A stretch of DNA of 64,000 nt, taken from contig JAFRER010000022.1 of the NCBI GenBank assembly GCA_017434755.1, positions 28,429-92,428 on the forward strand. The letters run 5' to 3'. The first letter of the stretch is position 1. The number at the start of each line of letters is the position of its first letter. This stretch comes from Oscillospiraceae bacterium. GTDB taxonomy: Bacteria > Bacillota > Clostridia > Oscillospirales > Oscillospiraceae. The notes under the pieces are model-generated. The model saw nothing but the letters and a program-made list of their open reading frames with translations, did not search any database and was not told where the DNA came from. Positions 59,942 through 64,000 of this stretch are shown piece by piece. The position numbers and the translations under genes are program-made.

Positions 59942-60478
59942 TCAGCCTGCGGCTTCCATGCCCGCCTTCAGGGCGCGCACGTTGCCGTCGAGGAATTTCG
60001 CTTTCCGCTCGCCGAGCTCGATGCGGATGGCCTCGGTCATCTTGTCGATGCCGACGATGGGACATTTTGCAAGCATGGCGCCCAGGATGGCCACATTGGC
60101 GCCCTTGGGGTTCTTCACCTCTTCCGCGATCTTCATGGCGTCGCAGTAGACAACGGTGATGTCATCGCGGACGGACTTGCGCTCGATGATGGAGCTGTTG
60201 ATCACCAGCAGACCGCTGGGCTTCACCTCATGCTCGAATTTGTCGAGGGAGGGCAGGTTCATCGCCACCACCACGTCCGCTTCGTACACGATGGGCGAGG
60301 CAACGGGATCGTCGCTGATGATGACCGAGCAGTTCGCGGTGCCGCCGCGCATCTCCGGTCCGTAGGAAGGCAGCCAGGAAACGTGCTTCCCATCCAGCAT
60401 GCAGGCCATGGCAAGGAACTTGCCGATCAGGAGCATTCCCTGTCCGCCGAAACCGGCAAAAACAAATTCTTTCGTCAT
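59942..60478 (-). CDS. 2-oxoacid:ferredoxin oxidoreductase, gamma subunit
   Basis: A 178-residue subunit of the POR/KOR/VOR family (gamma domain): FVFAGFGGQGMLLIGKFLAM at the start, WLPSYGPEMRGGTANCSVII, ADVVVAMNLPSLDKFE and the C-terminal GNVRALKAGMEAA. The frame starts at TTG 60484 but ATG 60478, two bases after the stop of the beta subunit, is the normal start. It joins the catalytic alpha and beta subunits to a ferredoxin. Confidence 0.93.
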   Translation of the reverse strand: MTKEFVFAGFGGQGMLLIGKFLAMACMLDGKHVSWLPSYGPEMRGGTANCSVIISDDPVASPIVYEADVVVAMNLPSLDKFEHEVKPSGLLVINSSIIERKSVRDDITVVYCDAMKIAEEVKNPKGANVAILGAMLAKCPIVGIDKMTEAIRIELGERKAKFLDGNVRALKAGMEAAG

Positions 60479-60480
60479 GA

Positions 60481-61224
60481 TCAAAGCGCCCCCTTATCTT
60501 TCTTCACTCCAAGCGGATAATAAGGAATCATGTTCTCTTCGAGCCACTTCATGGCCTCCACCGGGTTGAGTCCCCAGTTGGTCGGGCAGGTGGAGAGGAC
60601 CTCTATCATGCAGAAGCCCTTTCCTTCCATCTGATACTTGAAGGCCTTCTTGATGGCGTTCTTGGTCTTGATGATATTGGCGTTGTTGTTTACCGCGCAG
60701 CGCTCGATGTAGTAGGCGCCGGGGATCTCCGCCAGCATCTCGGACATCCTGATCGGCGCGCCGCACCAGGCCTCATCCCTGCCGTAGGGGGAGGTGGTGG
60801 TGATCTGGCCCACCAGTGAGGTAGGAGCCATCTGGCCGCCGGTCATGCCGTAGATGGCGTTGTTCACGAAGATCGTGGCGATCTTCTCGCCGCGGTGGGC
60901 GGCGTGGACGATCTCGGCGGTACCGATGGAGGCCAGGTCGCCGTCGCCCTGATAGGTGAACACCAGCGAATCGGGTTTGGCACGCTTGATGCCGGTGGCA
61001 ACGGCCGGAGCGCGGCCGTGGGCAGCCTCAAACATATCCACGTTGAAATAATCGTATGCAAACACCGAGCAGCCCACAGGCGCAACACCGACTATATTGC
61101 CCCCCATGCCGGTTTCCTCAAGGGCTTCGGCCACAAGACGGTGGATAATGCCGTGATTGCAGCCCGGGCAATAGTGGAAGGGTTTGTCTGTAAGATATGG
61201 CGTCTTCTGAAACACGACTGACAT
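60481..61224 (-). CDS. 2-oxoacid:ferredoxin oxidoreductase, beta subunit (TPP-binding)
   Basis: A 247-residue thiamine diphosphate-binding subunit: YCPGCNHGIIHRLVAEALEE at the start (cluster-contact Cys pair), GVAPVGCSVFAYDYFNVDMF, HGRAPAVATGIKRAKPDSLV, the TPP motif GDGDLASIGTAEIVHAAHRG followed by NNAIYGMTGGQMAPTS, and EVLSTCPTNWGL. It catalyses oxidative decarboxylation of a 2-oxoacid to the acyl-CoA, with electrons to ferredoxin. It stops one base from the next gene. Confidence 0.94.
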   Translation of the reverse strand: MSVVFQKTPYLTDKPFHYCPGCNHGIIHRLVAEALEETGMGGNIVGVAPVGCSVFAYDYFNVDMFEAAHGRAPAVATGIKRAKPDSLVFTYQGDGDLASIGTAEIVHAAHRGEKIATIFVNNAIYGMTGGQMAPTSLVGQITTTSPYGRDEAWCGAPIRMSEMLAEIPGAYYIERCAVNNNANIIKTKNAIKKAFKYQMEGKGFCMIEVLSTCPTNWGLNPVEAMKWLEENMIPYYPLGVKKDKGAL

Positions 61225-61225
61225 A

Positions 61226-62302
61226 TTACTTACCCTCCTTCATCATTTCATGGATCTTTGCGATAATCTCCGTGGTGGAAGGCATGAGGCTTCCGCAGTG
61301 TCCGAAGTACTCCGTCGGCTTGCTGCCCAGAAGCGCCAGCTTCACGTCCTCGTACATCTGGCCTTCGTTTGCCTCCACGTCCAGGATCGCCTTGACGTTC
61401 TTCGTGGCTTCCTTCAGTTCCTCATAGGGGAAGGGCCATACGGTGATCGGGCGGAACACGCCGACCTTGATGCCTTCCTTGCGGAGGGAATCCGCGGCGG
61501 ATTTCGCGATCCTCGCCACCGTGCCGAAGGCGGTGATGACGTAATCGGCGTCCTCGGTCTTGTAGCATTCCCACATCTTCTCGTTCTTGCGGATCTCCGC
61601 GTAGATCGCCTGGAGATGGTTGTTGTGGACCGTCAGCTCCTCGGTATTGATATACAGGGAGTTGATGACCGCTCTCTTGGCCGGATCGTCGCCGGGCTTC
61701 CAGCCAGTGGCGGCCCAGGGCTTCTTCTCCGGATCGACTTTGTACTCGACCATCGGAGGCATCTCCACGGGTTCCATCATCTGGCACATGATGCCGTCGG
61801 CGAGGAACAGGACGGGGACGCGGTATTTTTCGGCCTTGTCATAGGCAAACTGCATGATGTCGATCGCTTCCTGGATGGAGGAGGGGGCATAGGTGATCAG
61901 ATGATAGTCGCCGTTGCCGCCGCCCTTGACGGCCTGGAAATAGTCGCCCTGGGAAGCCTGGATGCTTCCGAGTCCGGGGCCGCCGCGCATGACGTTCAGG
62001 ATGACACAGGGCAGCTGGGCGCCTGCGGCGTAGGAGATGCCCTCCTGCTTCAGGCTGACGCCGGGGCTGGAGGAGGAGGTGATCACGCGGGCTCCGGTGC
62101 CGGCTGCGCCGTACACCATGTTGATCGCCGCGACTTCACTTTCCGCCTGCAGATAGCATCCGCCGATCTCAGGCATACGCGCCGACATGTACTCGGGGAT
62201 CTCGGTCTGCGGAGTAATAGGATATCCGAAGAAGAAACGGGCTCCTGCGCGAATGGCGGCCTCTGCGATCGCCTCGCTGCCCTTCATTAATGTCAATGCC
62301 AT
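61226..62302 (-). CDS. vorB: 2-oxoacid:ferredoxin oxidoreductase, alpha subunit (VorB-like)
   Basis: A 358-residue subunit of the VOR/KOR type: ALTLMKGSEAIAEAAIRAGA, FFGYPITPQTEIPEYMSARM, QAESEVAAINMVYGAAGTGA, SSSSPGVSLKQEGISYAAGA, MRGGPGLGSIQASQGDYFQA, and the C-terminal EANEGQMYEDVKLAL. The typical name for this branch is 3-methyl-2-oxobutanoate dehydrogenase subunit VorB; 2-oxoglutarate cannot be excluded. GGAGGG precedes the ATG. It would form acyl-CoA from branched-chain 2-oxoacids or make 2-oxoglutarate in the reverse direction. Confidence 0.93.
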   Translation of the reverse strand: MALTLMKGSEAIAEAAIRAGARFFFGYPITPQTEIPEYMSARMPEIGGCYLQAESEVAAINMVYGAAGTGARVITSSSSPGVSLKQEGISYAAGAQLPCVILNVMRGGPGLGSIQASQGDYFQAVKGGGNGDYHLITYAPSSIQEAIDIMQFAYDKAEKYRVPVLFLADGIMCQMMEPVEMPPMVEYKVDPEKKPWAATGWKPGDDPAKRAVINSLYINTEELTVHNNHLQAIYAEIRKNEKMWECYKTEDADYVITAFGTVARIAKSAADSLRKEGIKVGVFRPITVWPFPYEELKEATKNVKAILDVEANEGQMYEDVKLALLGSKPTEYFGHCGSLMPSTTEIIAKIHEMMKEGK

Positions 62303-62315
62303 TTTATTTCCCTCC

Positions 62316-62525
62316 TTAATCCCTTTCGATCGTTATCGCGACATCAGGACATGTCCTTCCGCACGAAGCGCATCCGATACATGCCTCCTGATCCACGACC
62401 TCTGCCGGATGATAGCCCTTGGAGTTGAGCTTGGTCTTGGAAAGTGCCAGCACTTTCTTCGGGCAGGCTCTTACGCAAAGTCCGCATCCTTTGCAGATCT
62501 GTTCATTGATAGTGACCCTTACCAT
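62316..62525 (-). CDS. 2[4Fe-4S] ferredoxin-like subunit
   Basis: A 69-residue protein with two [4Fe-4S] motifs: [15 protein letters not shown] and [15 protein letters not shown] (CxxCxxCxxxCP, both complete). It is the delta-type subunit that passes electrons from the catalytic subunits to soluble ferredoxin. It lies 13 bp upstream of the VorB gene. ATG 62525 is used; a TTG at 62537 lies too near the ribosome-binding site. Confidence 0.95.
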   Translation of the reverse strand: MVRVTINEQICKGCGLCVRACPKKVLALSKTKLNSKGYHPAEVVDQEACIGCASCGRTCPDVAITIERD

Positions 62526-62605
62526 TTCTGCAAACAACCTCTTTTCTTAATATTTTCTTTCTATTATCAACAGTTTTTCAGCTGTATTGCGCGCTTTCTC
62601 TCCGG

Positions 62606-63307
62606 TCATACCGTTTTGACCCAGCTGTCCCAGTCGCGCTTCATATACACGTCGATGGGAACGGGGGTGCCGATGTATTTCGGATCGTGCCCCTCAGCCA
62701 GAAATGCGTCCAGAAACTCCTTCTTGCCGGAGGTGTAGGCCACCGGGATGCCGCTCCGCTCGGAGACCTCTTTGATGATCTCGTAGCCGTCCCGCAGCTC
62801 GGCCTCGGTGGTGGCGACGGAGAGATTGGTGTTGTTGATCATGCCGGTGATCTTCAGTCTGGAGTGGACCTGCATCTCGTTCTGGATCCGGATGATCCTG
62901 TCCACGGTCCCGGAAAGGGGCCTGCGGATGTTGATGACGTTCAGGACTTCCAGCTGGCCCTCCTCCAGTTCCATGAAGTCCTGGTGGTAGCGGCCCAGCG
63001 CCGTGGAGCCCGCGGCGTCGCCTCCCACGTCGAAGACCACGGTGTCCCAGTCCATGGCGAAGGCGGACTGCACCTCCGCCGGGAGCGACAGCGTCTCCAC
63101 GCTGGAATTGGTGAAATTGGGCGAAACGAGCCGTATCTCCTTCATTCTGGTCATGATGCCGGGCTCCGTGAGGCGGAAATAGGTGTTCACCATATCCAGA
63201 TCCAGAATCTCCGTACGGCCCGTCTCAGCGGCTCTGAGGGCAAAATTGATGGCCAGTTCGGTCTTCCCGCTGCCGTAATTCCCGATCAGAACATACATTT
63301 TTTTCAT
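62606..63307 (-). CDS. P-loop ATPase at the head of the oxidoreductase operon
   Basis: A 233-residue soluble NTPase. Walker A is YVLIGNYGSGKTELAINFAL, Walker B-like is DTVVFDVGGDAAGSTALGRY, and a middle DLDMVNTYFRLTEPG recalls switch I of the SIMIBI/MinD-like group. Later parts (NVINIRRPLSGTVDRIIRIQ, ITGMINNTNLSVATTEAELR) are not typical of a named family. It has a promoter and is read with the ferredoxin and VOR subunits (gap 80 nt). It may load or activate the enzyme, for example in cluster or cofactor insertion; this is inference. Confidence 0.82.
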   Translation of the reverse strand: MKKMYVLIGNYGSGKTELAINFALRAAETGRTEILDLDMVNTYFRLTEPGIMTRMKEIRLVSPNFTNSSVETLSLPAEVQSAFAMDWDTVVFDVGGDAAGSTALGRYHQDFMELEEGQLEVLNVINIRRPLSGTVDRIIRIQNEMQVHSRLKITGMINNTNLSVATTEAELRDGYEIIKEVSERSGIPVAYTSGKKEFLDAFLAEGHDPKYIGTPVPIDVYMKRDWDSWVKTV

Positions 63308-63343
63308 CGATTTGCCCCATTTTCCCCATTTTTACTTAAGAAT

Positions 63344-63371
63344 ATTTTAGCATTTTGCATGAACAAGTCAA
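63344..63371 (-). promoter_or_regulatory. Promoter of the VOR operon
   Basis: Minus-strand TTGACT (63371-63366), 16-nt spacer, TAAAAT (63349-63344). Confidence 0.72.
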
Positions 63372-63469
63372 GGATGCGGCATACTTATAAAAGATGGTTA
63401 TTATATCCGATATGTATGGGATGTCCCCCTTCCATTTTCCGCACGTATCGAATGCATAGATAATTCCTC

Positions 63470-63498
63470 TTGATTTGCGCTTTTCCATGTGTTATCAT
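63470..63498 (+). promoter_or_regulatory. Promoter of tRNA-Val
   Basis: TTGATT (63470-63475), 17-nt spacer, TATCAT (63493-63498), 15 bases before the tRNA. Confidence 0.65.
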
Positions 63499-63512
63499 AG
63501 ACAGGCTCGAAC

Positions 63513-63589
63513 GGAGGGTTAGCTCAGCTGGTTAGAGCGTCCGCCTCACACGCGGAAGGTCGGCGGTTCGAGTCCGCCACTCTCCACCA
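63513..63589 (+). tRNA. tRNA-Val (anticodon CAC)
   Basis: A 77-nt cloverleaf with 7-bp acceptor stem GGAGGGT/ACTCTCC, D-loop AGCTCAGCTGGTTAGAGC, anticodon stem TCCGC/GCGGA around loop CTCACAC (anticodon CAC at 63547-63549, reading GTG), T arm with GGTTCGAGTCC and an encoded 3' CCA. All stems pair. Confidence 0.97.
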
Positions 63590-63590
63590 C

Positions 63591-63640
63591 AAAAGTAGCC
63601 GCTTTTGTCTACCAGGACAAAGGCGGCTACTTTTGTGCTT
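63591..63640 (+). terminator. Terminator of tRNA-Val
   Basis: 12-bp perfect stem (63591-63602 with 63623-63634) with a further inner stem (63604-63609 with 63616-63621), T-rich 3' end. Confidence 0.8.
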
Positions 63641-63668
63641 TTCGAGCAAAAATACGGCATTTTCTTGA

Positions 63669-63716
63669 AAAATCGGGTCTCCGGGCGGCTTCGCGACTGT
63701 TCGGAGGCCTGATTTT
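63669..63716. repeat. Second hairpin downstream of the tRNA
   Basis: Imperfect inverted repeat: AAAAATC-GGG-TCTCCG against CGGAGGCCTGATTTTT, 14 of 16 pairs, with an 16-nt GC-rich loop. Could be another terminator or an end of the adjacent element. Confidence 0.55.
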
Positions 63717-63753
63717 TCCATTTTCAGGGCAAAAAACGACGTATAGCTCTGTT

Positions 63754-63807
63754 CCGTATGGTAGTGGATTTCTCCGTATACGAGTACGTTTTTTACCGTA
63801 TGGTAGT
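63754..63807. repeat. Three direct repeats near the recombinase
   Basis: CCGTATGGTAGT at 63754-63765 and 63796-63807 (identical) and CCGTATACGAGT at 63774-63785 (9 of 12 identical). The spacing is 20 and 22 bp, about two helical turns. Confidence 0.6.
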
Positions 63808-63835
63808 AAAAATGCGGCCTGTCGCCGCACAAAGA

Positions 63836-63874
63836 AAATCACGGTCTGAGCATCATTCCGCTCTGACCGTGATT
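63836..63874 (-). terminator. Terminator overlapping the 3' end of the recombinase gene
   Basis: AATCACGGTC/GACCGTGATT plus inner GAGC/GCTC (63837-63851 with 63860-63874), followed by TTTTCTTTG on the minus strand. Confidence 0.75.
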
Positions 63875-64000
63875 GTGATTTCGCCTCTGAAAATGAACTC
63901 CGCGCTTCCATCCTTCTGGATGATCACCCGAGAGACCAGCAGGTTCCATGCCTGTTCATCCCAGTCTTCAAGGCGCTGCGCCTGGTCATCAAGGGCAGAT
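63853..64000 (-). CDS. 3' end of a probable large serine recombinase (partial)
   Basis: Only the last 48 codons fall in the window; the frame is open to the window edge. The tail reads SALDDQAQRLEDWDEQAWNL, LVSRVIIQKDGSAEFIFRGE and ends ITITVRAE. This coiled-coil end followed by a short strand pair (VIIQKDGSAEFIFRGEITI) is typical of recombinase-family proteins of Clostridial mobile elements (zinc-ribbon/DUF4368-type). It points toward the tRNA-Val gene, with a terminator and direct repeats between. The catalytic domain is outside the window, so the call rests on the tail only. Confidence 0.55.
   Translation of the reverse strand, partial: SALDDQAQRLEDWDEQAWNLLVSRVIIQKDGSAEFIFRGEITITVRAE

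Noticed and set aside
63524-63832. ORF on the minus strand with VADSNRRPSACEADALTS
   Set aside because: It is the antisense translation of the tRNA-Val gene, a known annotation artefact.

Overview
The window looks like a chromosomal segment of a Gram-positive anaerobe of the class Clostridia (Bacillota), GC-rich for that class. The evidence is a Phe T-box leader on pheST, a CIRCE element on groESL, RNase Y, an IreB homologue, a YtrA-type GntR/ABC operon, many lipoprotein-type ABC substrate-binding proteins, and a ferredoxin-dependent 2-oxoacid oxidoreductase operon. Genus cannot be named from sequence alone. It is densely coded, with many 1-4 nt start/stop overlaps and well-formed intrinsic terminators. 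There is no CRISPR array, rRNA or intact insertion sequence.

Layout. 1-3030 (+): the 3' part of a hybrid sensor kinase translationally coupled to a sugar-binding lipoprotein, then a small CPYC redox protein. 3101-7591 (-): a propeller-plus-solute-binding lipoprotein; an Mrp ATPase coupled to a NifX-like protein with a Cys/Gly tail; a Gx-transporter and NusG-II pair. 7695-13347 (+): a cell-envelope operon with an FHA-SEDS fusion, a class B-like transpeptidase, an ABC-F ATPase and a DUF218 protein. 13404-19340 (-): guaB, ireB, pheT, pheS and the T-box. 19371-21947 (+): alr, a DUF4190 protein, lgt. 22052-24324 (-): a CstA transporter and an unknown protein. 24598-28720 (+): an RlmL-like RNA methyltransferase, a lipid kinase, groES and groEL.

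28800-38176 (-), read divergently from an AraR-like regulator (38469-39533, +), is a complete pentose locus: binding protein, ATPase, two permeases, a DUF4867 protein, a FucI/AraA-superfamily isomerase, an FGGY kinase and an AraD-type 4-epimerase. Sugar would enter through an RbsABC-type transporter, be isomerised, phosphorylated and epimerised to D-xylulose 5-phosphate. Promoters and putative AraR boxes are visible in the divergent intergenic region.

39743-45658 holds a DUF362 protein, a SHOCT-like membrane protein, a guanylate-kinase-like protein with a broken P-loop, a two-component pair, and an acyltransferase/PAP2 pair. 45723-49061 (-) is a YtrA-type GntR/ABC operon with a near-perfect operator and a 50-residue protein at its end. 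49236-50780 is rny. 51046-59663 (-) contains an aminotransferase, a metallo-beta-lactamase-fold protein, a DUF4037/TPR pair, a GH13 lipoprotein, and a MalFG-type permease pair with its binding protein. 59942-63307 (-) is a VOR/KOR-type oxidoreductase operon with its ferredoxin and a P-loop ATPase. The window ends with tRNA-Val(CAC) and, facing it, what looks like the 3' end of a large serine recombinase, which suggests the edge of an integrated element.
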